From Lachnospiraceae bacterium (lineage in GTDB: Bacteria; Bacillota; Clostridia; Lachnospirales; Lachnospiraceae): DNA of 12,379 nt. Shown piece after piece: positions 6,987 to 12,379 of this stretch; positions within the stretch are counted from its first letter, which is position 1, and every line of letters starts with the position of its first letter. The position numbers were made by a program, and so were the translations under genes. Under the pieces are notes generated by a model. It did not search any database, had not been told where the DNA came from, and was given only the letters and a program-made list of their open reading frames with translations. The DNA lies in contig CAAEHZ010000384.1 in the NCBI GenBank assembly GCA_900755865.1, forward strand, positions 1 to 12,379, read 5' to 3'.

Positions 6987-7526
6987 ATGAAATTTGTATG
7001 TCAGGTATGTGGTTATGTTCACGAAGGAAATGAAGCACCGGCCGAATGTCCGATTTGCCATGCTCCCGCTGAGAAATTTACTGTTCAGTCCGGCGAAAAG
7101 ACATGGGCTGCTGAGCACGTTGTAGGTGTTGCACAGGGTGTCCGTGAAGATATCATCAAGGATTTGCGCGATAACTTCAATGGAGAATGCTCCGAAGTAG
7201 GTATGTATCTTGCTATGGCAAGAGTAGCCCACAGAGAAGGCTATCCTGAAATCGGTATGTATTACGAGAAGGCTGCTTACGAAGAAGCTGAGCATGCAGC
7301 TAAATTTGCTGAACTGTTAGGAGAAGTTCTGACCGATTCTACCAAAAAGAATCTGGAAATGAGAGTCGATGCTGAAAACGGTGCTACTGCCGGAAAGACT
7401 GACCTTGCCAAGAGAGCAAAGGAACTTGGTCTGGATGCAATCCATGATACCGTTCATGAGATGGCTCGCGATGAAGCCAGACACGGTAAGGCATTTGAAG
7501 GTCTGCTTAAGAGATATTTTGACTAA
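6987..7526 (+). CDS. Reverse rubrerythrin (rubredoxin domain first)
   Basis: This 179-residue cytoplasmic protein is predicted to reduce hydrogen peroxide to water using electrons from NADH via a rubredoxin-type reductase. The rubredoxin-like iron site is N-terminal: CxxCG (Cys5, Cys8) and CPxC (Cys21, Cys24). The diiron four-helix domain follows (about 45-179), with ligand motifs ECSE (67-70), YEEAEH (98-103), Glu130 and RDEARH (161-166). Classical rubrerythrins have the opposite order, so this is the reversed form known from clostridia, where it is strongly induced by oxygen and controlled by PerR. Two in-frame ATGs (6981, 6987) follow AAGGAG (6972-6977); the second has the better spacing (9 nt against 3). 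The gap of 64 nt to perR and the lack of a clear promoter suggest co-transcription, although a separate promoter in the AT-rich gap cannot be excluded. Confidence 0.93.
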   Translation: MKFVCQVCGYVHEGNEAPAECPICHAPAEKFTVQSGEKTWAAEHVVGVAQGVREDIIKDLRDNFNGECSEVGMYLAMARVAHREGYPEIGMYYEKAAYEEAEHAAKFAELLGEVLTDSTKKNLEMRVDAENGATAGKTDLAKRAKELGLDAIHDTVHEMARDEARHGKAFEGLLKRYFD

Positions 7527-7563
7527 TTAGTATCCGGTATTTACCACGGTTTCAAAATTTTAT

Positions 7564-7610
7564 GAGGTATGGCGTTTCAAACGTCATACCTCTTCCCATT
7601 CTGTTTTTTT
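7564..7610 (+). terminator. Terminator hairpin between convergent genes
   Basis: GAGGTATGGCGTT (7564-7576) pairs with AACGTCATACCTC (7580-7592) over 13 bp with one G-U pair and a 3-nt loop. A run of seven T (7604-7610) follows on the plus strand, about 11 nt after the stem, so it should end perR-rubrerythrin transcripts. Its right arm contains the last codons of the surface protein gene on the other strand, and ATAAAATTTT follows the stem in that direction, so it may serve both genes. Confidence 0.65.
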
Positions 7611-9949
7611 CTTATTTTTGTATAGTAAACTGCTACAATGCCTGCCAGCGCAGCAACCGCCAGAGTTCCCCATAAAAGCATATTGCTGTCATCCCCGGTT
7701 TTTGGATTGCTGCCGTCTGCTGTCTTTCCTGCCCCGGCTTCCATTACGGTAAATTCCGTATCCGCAGAGCCTGTAGTGGATACAATGCTTATGCTGTGCT
7801 TTCCTGCGCTGAGGGTTTCCACATATTCCTTTTTCAGCGTTACGATAGTACTGCCCTCTCGTAACGTATAATTATCAGAAGAAATTTCCCTGCCATCCAC
7901 GACAATTCTTTGAAAATCCTTCAATTCCGCATCCGAACGAAATACTGCTTCTTCTCCTGATGAAATCACCTGATTTGCCCCTTCAAGCATTTTGTGGGAA
8001 ACCTGTTCTGTATCCTGTGCCGTTTCCTCCCCGGAGGGTGCTTCTGTTGATGCCGGTGTTGCCGTAGGTATTGGAGTTTCCGTGGGTGCCGGTGTTGCTG
8101 TAGGTATTGGGGTTTCTGTGGGGACAGGCGTTTCCGCAGGTACCGGTGTAGGCTTTAGCTCTAATGCCGCAATCGCATCTCCAATCGCTTTTGCATAACC
8201 GTCCACCACTGCCTGCTCTGTACAGTTCTTTCCCCGGATAACTGCATCCACTGCTGCCGTGACTCCTGAAAAATCCCTGTAATTATCCGCATTCAATCCA
8301 TTTGCCTTCGTGATTGCCTCGTCTACCCTGCTATAATCCGCATCCTTAAATTCCAGTGCCGCAATCGCATCTTCAATTGCTTTTGCATAGCCATCCACCA
8401 CTGTCTGCTCTTTATAATCCTTCCCCCGGACAACTGCATCCACTGCCGCTGTGACTCCCGAAAAATCCCTGTAATTTTCTGCTGTCAGCCCATTTACCTT
8501 TTCGATTGCCTCATCCACCCTGCTGTAGTCTGACTGCAAAAGAAGCTGGTAGTCATATTTAAAATAAGCAAGCTTCCTGTTGCTTGTATCTCCCAGTCCG
8601 CCGCTGATATAAATACAAGCCAGACTGCCATCATTCCGTAAAATACAGTCAGGCATTCCCTGAATAACCTGTTTATCTCCTCCCGTGAGAGAATTTATCT
8701 GCCCCCTCAGAGGATATAAGGTATTATTATCGAAAATATAATACAGCGTGCCCTCCTGTTCTATTTCCCGGATATTTCCTGCTTCATCAGACCATTTTCC
8801 ATCATCGCCCCTTGTATAAGTTACATTGTTCAATACAATCTGGCTGTCCGTCGTTTTCAAGGGCGTATACTTTTTTGCCACAACATACAGGGGGGTACCG
8901 TTCTGACATACGATGTCATATTCTGAATCTCCGGTTTCGGACACATCCCCCACCTTTACAGCCGTCAGGCTGTCATCAATGGTATAAAGCCCGTTCTGAT
9001 GGTAATAAAACAGTCCTGCCCCGTCCAGTTCCACAACAGAGGCATAGGACGCACCATCCGTCAGGTCTGTCACTGTATTTCCATTATCTGTAACCAGCTT
9101 CAAAATACGATTCCAGTATCTCTCAGAACGGAACTTATACACACCTGATGCCGTTACCTCCTGATATATCACATCTGAAATATGGATATCCTCACTCGGT
9201 GCCTCTTCCAGCAGTACAACTGCCTGTCCATTCTTTTCCGCAATAAAATAATCGGGTATGTAATTGCAGTCCTTTGCCAGAACTATCGGCACAGAGGAAT
9301 TATTTTCCCCATAAAAGGAGTTGCTTGCCGCATCATAGTACATTCCCTCTATTCCATATGCTTTCGTATCATCCGCCACATTATGACAGACTACCCAGGA
9401 AACAAGCACCTTATCTCCTATTTTAAATGCCTTTGGCGTACAGGTTGCGATATTATTTCCGCTGTATAAAGAGGCATTGGAAATTCTACCCTTTAACTGC
9501 AATGTATCCTTCTCCAGCATACAGAGGGAAATACGCATGACTCCTGCCATATCTGCACCTGTCCACGTATCCCCAAAGTGTTCTGTTGCCCTGCTCCACA
9601 AAATCAGCGCATCACCATCCGCATAGAGAAAGGGCTCCATCTCTCTGTATCCTTCCTCATTCCCCTCCACAGCCCTGGGCACGGAAAACTGGCTCTCCTC
9701 ACCAGCAAGCGACCACACAACATATGCACTGTCGTACACATTCTGTATATCCCTGTTATCATCCGTAAAAACAAGCAGCTTCATGTTATCACCAAACAGC
9801 GTCAGCCGCGCTGCTGACCATGGCGATAACCTTTCAATCAATGTTAAATCCTCATTTTCTGCAAAAACTGTGGCTGGGAAAAGCATAATACATACAATAG
9901 ACAATAAGACAAACAGACAGAGTTTCCCCTTATAATTTATACTTTTCAT
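7577..9949 (-). CDS. Sortase-anchored modular surface protein (FIVAR repeats, X2-like domain, NPKTG motif)
   Basis: This 790-residue protein has a signal peptide (1-30, cleavage likely after FPATVFA). A unique region of about 440 residues follows, with recurring beta-strand-like units, possibly a propeller. Next come two 64-residue FIVAR-like helical repeats (about 474-537 and 538-601), a Thr/Pro/Glu stalk (601-638), an X2-like Ig domain (about 655-735; DNYTLREGSTIVTLKKEYVETLSAGKH is its hallmark), the sorting motif NPKTG (748-752), a membrane segment (757-776) and a basic tail. NPKTG is a variant of LPxTG found in clostridia. It should end up linked to the peptidoglycan, where such architectures often bind glycans or host proteins. 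The start at 9949 is preferred over the in-frame upstream codon at 10015: GGAGGA (9955-9960) lies 5 nt upstream, the signal peptide then begins at once, and the predicted promoter lies downstream of the upstream codon. No sortase gene is in the window. Confidence 0.88.
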   Translation of the reverse strand: MKSINYKGKLCLFVLLSIVCIMLFPATVFAENEDLTLIERLSPWSAARLTLFGDNMKLLVFTDDNRDIQNVYDSAYVVWSLAGEESQFSVPRAVEGNEEGYREMEPFLYADGDALILWSRATEHFGDTWTGADMAGVMRISLCMLEKDTLQLKGRISNASLYSGNNIATCTPKAFKIGDKVLVSWVVCHNVADDTKAYGIEGMYYDAASNSFYGENNSSVPIVLAKDCNYIPDYFIAEKNGQAVVLLEEAPSEDIHISDVIYQEVTASGVYKFRSERYWNRILKLVTDNGNTVTDLTDGASYASVVELDGAGLFYYHQNGLYTIDDSLTAVKVGDVSETGDSEYDIVCQNGTPLYVVAKKYTPLKTTDSQIVLNNVTYTRGDDGKWSDEAGNIREIEQEGTLYYIFDNNTLYPLRGQINSLTGGDKQVIQGMPDCILRNDGSLACIYISGGLGDTSNRKLAYFKYDYQLLLQSDYSRVDEAIEKVNGLTAENYRDFSGVTAAVDAVVRGKDYKEQTVVDGYAKAIEDAIAALEFKDADYSRVDEAITKANGLNADNYRDFSGVTAAVDAVIRGKNCTEQAVVDGYAKAIGDAIAALELKPTPVPAETPVPTETPIPTATPAPTETPIPTATPASTEAPSGEETAQDTEQVSHKMLEGANQVISSGEEAVFRSDAELKDFQRIVVDGREISSDNYTLREGSTIVTLKKEYVETLSAGKHSISIVSTTGSADTEFTVMEAGAGKTADGSNPKTGDDSNMLLWGTLAVAALAGIVAVYYTKIRKKQNGKRYDV
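8040..8150 (-). repeat. 36-bp repeats encoding the Thr/Pro stalk
   Basis: A 36-bp unit encoding TPIPTATPAPTE-type 12-mers is present about two and a half times, with more diverged copies on both sides. It forms the extended stalk between the FIVAR repeats and the Ig-like domain. Such sequences change length easily by slippage or recombination. Confidence 0.75.
8153..8536 (-). repeat. Two tandem 192-bp units encoding FIVAR-like domains
   Basis: Two in-frame copies of exactly 192 bp (64 codons) sit side by side in the surface protein gene; for example GCCGCAATCGCATCT begins at 8166 and again at 8358. The encoded copies share DYSRVDEAI, ENYRDFSGVTAAVDAV and VVDGYAKAI-type segments almost unchanged, pointing to recent duplication or ongoing homogenisation. 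Confidence 0.85.
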
Positions 9950-9998
9950 AAAAATCCTCCCCTTTGAAAAGTCAGCTTTGTTTTTACCCTCATATCTT

Positions 9999-10027
9999 AT
10001 TATACAGGAAACCATTCTTTTTGTATA
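9999..10027 (-). promoter_or_regulatory. Promoter of the surface protein gene
   Basis: On the minus strand, TATACA (10027-10022) and a perfect TATAAT (10004-9999) are separated by 17 nt. Transcription would start near 9992, leaving a leader of about 43 nt before the ATG at 9949. This separates the gene from the acetyltransferase gene ending at 10035. Confidence 0.7.
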
Positions 10028-10034
10028 TATTTTT

Positions 10035-10583
10035 TTACAATATTTTCAACATAGTATATTCATCCCGGTAATTGCCGTCATCATATTTCATGGCATGGTA
10101 AATTTTCCCCATTTCCCGAAAGCCCCATCGCTCGTACAGACTCTTCGCCCGGATATTTCCTTCGACAACCTCCAGCTCCATCTGTTCATACTTCAATTCT
10201 CTTGCAAGTTCAAAGGCATACTGCATCATGGCAGAGCCGATTCCCTGACTCCAGTATGCCTTCTTTAAAGCAATGGCAAATTCACATCTGTGGGAAATAC
10301 GGCGCAGCCTTCCAAAGGACATCAGCGAACAGTTTCCGGCAAGCTCTCCCTCTACTTCCGCTACCATCATAAATTCCCGAAGGTCATTTTTCTTGCTCTC
10401 CAGAATGACTTCCTCCGCCTCCACGCTGTATGTTACCTCATCCGCATATCTGGCAAGAAATGGTGTTTCTCCCGATACGGCTTTCAGATATTCCAGCATA
10501 TCTGCCGCATCTGTTTTTTCCACGGAACGCAATGTACAGGTCCGTCCATCCTTCAGTACTATTTGTTTTGTTTCAAATATCAA
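10035..10583 (-). CDS. GNAT-family N-acetyltransferase
   Basis: This 182-residue protein is a predicted acetyl-CoA-dependent N-acetyltransferase. The acetyl-CoA pyrophosphate-binding motif A is seen as WSQGIGSAMMQYA (111-123, Q-G-I-G core), and motif B as EGNIRAKSLYERWGF (141-155). The substrate is unknown; the overall pattern (ALKKAYWSQGIGS, N.RA..LYE..GF) fits the RimI-like or small-molecule GNATs. The start codon is TTG (10583-10581): a perfect AGGAGGT (10596-10590) sits 6 nt upstream, while the next ATG would be residue 29, inside the fold. It follows the 76-residue gene by 21 nt and is probably its operon partner. Confidence 0.88.
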   Translation of the reverse strand: MIFETKQIVLKDGRTCTLRSVEKTDAADMLEYLKAVSGETPFLARYADEVTYSVEAEEVILESKKNDLREFMMVAEVEGELAGNCSLMSFGRLRRISHRCEFAIALKKAYWSQGIGSAMMQYAFELARELKYEQMELEVVEGNIRAKSLYERWGFREMGKIYHAMKYDDGNYRDEYTMLKIL

Positions 10584-10604
10584 GGTGATACCTCCTCTTA
10601 CGCC

Positions 10605-10835
10605 CTACTTTTTCCCCAGTTCTTTAAGGCTTTCCAGCAAATCCAAATCAGACTGCTGCACCCTGATATTTGCCGTCATGGGTTCTTCCCCGGGACGGGT
10701 TACTGTAAATTCGATTACCGTTCCCTCCTCAACGGGTCTTGAAAATACAACCTTTAAAAAGGCCGAAAATTTCGGATGATTTCTTTCAAATTGCGCCTTC
10801 GCGCTCATAATCTTCATAATGGAAGCCGGATTCAT
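10605..10835 (-). CDS. Small conserved-type hypothetical protein, 76 residues
   Basis: A compact basic N-terminal half (MNPASIMKIMSAKAQFERNHPKFSAFLKVV) is followed by a beta-rich segment (EEGTVIEFTVTRPGEEPMTANIRV) and a C-terminal helix (SDLDLLESLKELGKK). Similar small proteins opening with an MNP segment and carrying a GTVIE.KVT-like strand occur in clostridia without an assigned function, as far as I recall. There is no signal peptide, membrane segment or cysteine. AGGAGA is 6 nt before the ATG, and a promoter lies just upstream. The acetyltransferase gene follows 21 nt downstream, so the two are likely expressed together. Confidence 0.75.
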   Translation of the reverse strand: MNPASIMKIMSAKAQFERNHPKFSAFLKVVFSRPVEEGTVIEFTVTRPGEEPMTANIRVQQSDLDLLESLKELGKK

Positions 10836-10867
10836 ATGCGTTCTCCTGTCATTTCTTTTTGCTTTTC

Positions 10868-10896
10868 AGTATAGCTATTTTTTATCGTTTCCGCAA
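10868..10896 (-). promoter_or_regulatory. Promoter of the 76-residue gene and acetyltransferase
   Basis: On the minus strand TTGCGG (10896-10891) and TATACT (10873-10868) are 17 nt apart. The -10 matches the consensus at five of six positions, the -35 at its invariant TTG. The expected start near 10861 gives a 25-nt leader. Confidence 0.6.
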
Positions 10897-10941
10897 GTCC
10901 TGCTCTTTTTTGATTTTTCTCTGTCCTTCATCCGATATTTT

Positions 10942-11072
10942 ACTTCCTGTGCTTTTTTGCTTCCTGTGCTTTTTACTTCCTGTGCTTTTTGCTTCCTGTG
11001 CTTTTTGCTTCCTGTGCTTTTTTGCTTCCTGTACTTTTTGCTTCCTGTGCTTTTTTGCTTCCTGCACTCTTT
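10942..11072. repeat. Tandem array of eight 16-17 bp units
   Basis: Eight head-to-tail copies of GCTTCCTGTGCTTTTT (plus strand) begin at 10942, 10959, 10975, 10991, 11007, 11024, 11040 and 11057. Most differences are in the length of the T run (five or six) and in the first base (A or G). The last unit is diverged and overlaps the stop codon of the heavy-metal-associated gene. Unit length is not a multiple of three, so the array is not a coding repeat in any one frame. On the minus strand each unit reads as AGGAAGC followed by an A run and GCAC. Confidence 0.9.
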
Positions 11073-11442
11073 ACTTCTTTTCTACCTTGGTAATATCATA
11101 TCCTGCCCGCACAACAATGCTGCGCAGTTCTTCCCGCTCCACTTCCTCTTTTGCGTGAACGGTTGCCAGCTTCTTTCCAAGGTTTACGGTAGCATAAAAT
11201 TTACCATCCGGCTGGGTATTAAAAGCATTTTCAACCCTTGCCACACAGTTTTTGCAGCTCATACCCTCAACTCCCACTTCGTAGGTGTAGGGGAAATGGG
11301 AAAGGTCACTGTCCACCGGCTTTTCCTTTTTTACTCCGTCGCTCCCGCCACCGCAGCAGCCGTTTGCCAGCCTGCCCACATAACTTTTCACACCAAAAAT
11401 ACAAATCACTATAATTACAATACAAATAATTACTGTTGCCAT
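11071..11442 (-). CDS. Membrane-anchored heavy-metal-associated (HMA) domain protein with FeoB-associated-type N terminus
   Basis: The 123-residue protein starts with a single membrane segment (3-17) and a short Cys/Gly-rich stretch (NGCCGGGSDG, 28-36). This pattern resembles the small FeoB-associated Cys-rich membrane proteins. A soluble HMA domain (about 53-121) follows, with the metal-binding motif GMSCKNC (Cys63, Cys66) and the usual beta-alpha-beta pattern (YEVGVEGM, VARVENAF, KFYATVNLGKKLATVHA, LRSIVVRAGYDI). HMA domains bind Cu(I) or other soft metals and pass them to P-type ATPases. Membrane tethering suggests a metal-handling role at the cytoplasmic face. No transporter is next to it. 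AAAGGAGA lies about 6 nt before the ATG, and a separate promoter lies about 110 bp upstream. Metal identity is not determinable here. Confidence 0.85.
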   Translation of the reverse strand: MATVIICIVIIVICIFGVKSYVGRLANGCCGGGSDGVKKEKPVDSDLSHFPYTYEVGVEGMSCKNCVARVENAFNTQPDGKFYATVNLGKKLATVHAKEEVEREELRSIVVRAGYDITKVEKK

Positions 11443-11550
11443 ACGAATCTCCTTTCCTGCGCACGTACCTCGCGCATAACGAATTTATGCCCGCGCCCCC
11501 TCCCTCTCATAGAGTGTTTGCGTCTGCGTTTTCGTTAGTTTCTGCTAACC

Positions 11551-11579
11551 ATACTAATCCTGTCAGGTCACTATGTCAA
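11551..11579 (-). promoter_or_regulatory. Promoter of the HMA-domain gene
   Basis: On the minus strand, a perfect TTGACA (11579-11574) and TAGTAT (11556-11551) are separated by exactly 17 nt. The spacer holds TGAC repeats (TGACC, CCTGACAGG), the latter a near-palindrome that could be an operator. The leader of about 100 nt contains small hairpins, including CATAA/TTATG at 11477-11491 and GTTAG/CTAAC at 11534-11549. Confidence 0.65.
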
Positions 11580-11612
11580 GGGTCTGAACCCCCAAAACTT
11601 TCCGGTTCTCTA

Positions 11613-11640
11613 TTGCCAGAAACGGGAAAACTGTTATAGA
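11613..11640 (+). promoter_or_regulatory. Promoter of luxS-mtnN
   Basis: TTGCCA (11613-11618) and TATAGA (11635-11640) are 16 nt apart, and the -10 is preceded by TGT, an extended -10 signal. Transcription would begin near 11647, about 58 nt before the luxS start. A 12-bp perfect palindrome AACAAATTTGTT (11660-11671) follows the expected start, then a small GCCC/GGGC hairpin (11674-11688). Confidence 0.6.
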
Positions 11641-11704
11641 ATGTTATGGAATAAGGAAGAACAAATTTGTTATGCCCAAAATTCGGGCAGGAATGGAGGT
11701 TTTT

Positions 11705-12184
11705 ATGGAAAAAATAGCCAGTTTTACCATTGACCATATTAAATTACGCCCCGGTGTTTATGTTTCCAGAAAGGACAAGGTCGGCGCGGAAACGATTACC
11801 ACCTTCGACCTTCGTATGACAAGCCCCAACGACGAGCCGGTTATGAATACCGCTGAGGTTCATACCATCGAGCATCTGGGAGCAACCTTTCTGCGCAATC
11901 ATCCCCAGTTTAGGGAAAAGACCATTTATTTCGGTCCCATGGGCTGCCGCACCGGCTTCTATCTTCTGCTGGCAGGAGATTATACTTCCCGGGATATCGT
12001 TCCCCTGATGCAGGAAATGTTTACCTTTATCCGGGATTATCGGGCTGAGGTTCCCGGTGCTTCCCCGAAGGATTGCGGCAATTATCTGGACATGAACCTT
12101 GGCATGGCAAATTATCTTGCCGGAAAATATCTGAGAGAGGTTCTGGACAATATTTCAGAGGACAGGCTGGTTTATCCTGAATAG
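11705..12184 (+). CDS. luxS: S-ribosylhomocysteine lyase (LuxS)
   Basis: This 159-residue cytoplasmic enzyme splits S-ribosylhomocysteine into homocysteine and 4,5-dihydroxy-2,3-pentanedione, the precursor of autoinducer 2. The metal ligands are visible: His53 and His57 in HTIEHLGATFLRNH, and Cys124 in KDCGNYLDMNLG. Catalytic Cys81 (MGCRTGFY) and Glu56 are also present. Length matches the family. The start at 11705 is chosen over the in-frame ATG at 11672 because GGAGG (11695-11699) lies 5 nt before it and homology to LuxS begins there. The mtnN gene follows after 41 nt and supplies the substrate, making this an activated methyl cycle operon. Confidence 0.96.
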   Translation: MEKIASFTIDHIKLRPGVYVSRKDKVGAETITTFDLRMTSPNDEPVMNTAEVHTIEHLGATFLRNHPQFREKTIYFGPMGCRTGFYLLLAGDYTSRDIVPLMQEMFTFIRDYRAEVPGASPKDCGNYLDMNLGMANYLAGKYLREVLDNISEDRLVYPE

Positions 12185-12225
12185 AAAACCATACAGAATT
12201 TTTACATGGGAGAATGGAGATTTTT

Positions 12226-12379
12226 ATGAATAAGAATTGTATCACTAAAATTGGAATCATCGGTGCCATGGAACTGGAGGTTGAAGCCTTAAAGACGCAA
12301 ATGACCGTTTCCCGCACCGTAGCAAAAGCAAATATGGAATTTTTAGAGGGTACCTTAAATGGTGCGGCTGGTGTTATTG
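12226..12379 (+). CDS. mtnN: 5'-methylthioadenosine/S-adenosylhomocysteine nucleosidase, N-terminal part
   Basis: The first 51 codons of the gene also called pfs are present; the rest lies beyond the window. The N terminus KIGIIGAMELEVEALK is the signature of this nucleosidase (usually KIGIIGAMEEEV), followed by FLEGTLNGAAGVI, matching the early beta strands. The glutamate at the position of the conserved acidic residue in the AMEEE motif is partly changed: AMELEVE. The enzyme removes adenine from S-adenosylhomocysteine and methylthioadenosine; its product S-ribosylhomocysteine is the LuxS substrate. The ribosome binding site GGAGA lies 5 nt before the ATG. Confidence 0.9.
   Translation, partial: MNKNCITKIGIIGAMELEVEALKTQMTVSRTVAKANMEFLEGTLNGAAGVI

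Noticed and set aside
10882..11067. Minus-strand 61-codon Lys/Gln-rich frame through the tandem array
   Set aside because: The repeat period is 16-17 nt, so the peptide repeats change frame and pattern; no convincing ribosome binding site is seen.
10942..11072. CRISPR array
   Set aside because: Units are contiguous with no unique spacers, and are far shorter than CRISPR repeats; no cas gene is nearby.
10819..11538. Plus-strand open frame of 239 codons rich in Leu, Phe, Cys and Pro
   Set aside because: It runs antisense through the HMA gene and the tandem array; its hydrophobic repeats come from the array T runs, and it has no ribosome binding site or family resemblance.
11580..11704. S-adenosylmethionine or S-adenosylhomocysteine riboswitch upstream of luxS
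   Set aside because: With the predicted promoter the leader is only about 58 nt, and no recognisable aptamer core was seen.

Overview
The window looks like chromosomal DNA of a strictly anaerobic, low-to-moderate-GC Firmicute, most likely a clostridium of the Lachnospiraceae type. Evidence: strong GGAGG ribosome binding sites, a Fur-family regulator with every PerR metal ligand beside a rubredoxin-first ('reverse') rubrerythrin, an NPKTG sortase substrate, a FeoB-associated-type Cys-rich anchor, and a luxS-mtnN pair. The family assignment rests on protein character only; no search was run.

Left third (1-3961), mostly minus strand. An imperfect palindrome (5-111) lies beyond the 3' end of an RluA-type pseudouridine synthase (862-161). 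That gene follows an RsmF/Nol1-Nop2-sun type RNA m5C methyltransferase (2330-915), forming a probable RNA-modification operon. Upstream is an HD-GYP-like protein (3560-2466) that keeps the HD pair but has lost the later metal-binding motifs. It has its own terminator and a leader of about 210 nt rich in inverted repeats, starting from an extended -10 promoter.

Middle (3962-7526). A two-component operon on the minus strand encodes a HAMP histidine kinase (6156-4675) and then an OmpR-type response regulator (4654-3962), closed by a clear intrinsic terminator. The kinase also has a leader of about 220 nt holding several strong hairpins, and its first transcribed part resembles that of the HD-GYP leader. 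Divergently, a PerR-type repressor (6533-6922) and a reverse rubrerythrin (6987-7526) form an oxidative-stress unit. A sequence close to the Per box overlaps the expected transcription start, suggesting autoregulation.

Right third (7527-12379). A 790-residue secreted, sortase-anchored surface protein (9949-7577) has a unique N-terminal half, two FIVAR-like repeats, a Thr/Pro stalk, an X2-like Ig domain and an NPKTG anchor. A GNAT acetyltransferase (10583-10035, TTG start) and a 76-residue conserved-type protein (10835-10605) form a small operon. Upstream is an eight-unit, 16-17 bp tandem array touching the stop codon of a membrane-anchored heavy-metal-associated protein (11442-11071). Divergent promoters then drive that gene leftward and luxS (11705-12184) plus mtnN (12226 to window end, partial) rightward. 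LuxS and MtnN together recycle S-adenosylhomocysteine and yield the AI-2 precursor.

No tRNA, rRNA, CRISPR array, transposase or prophage gene was recognised. The least-explained parts are non-coding: the two hairpin-rich leaders, the palindrome at the left edge and the tandem array.
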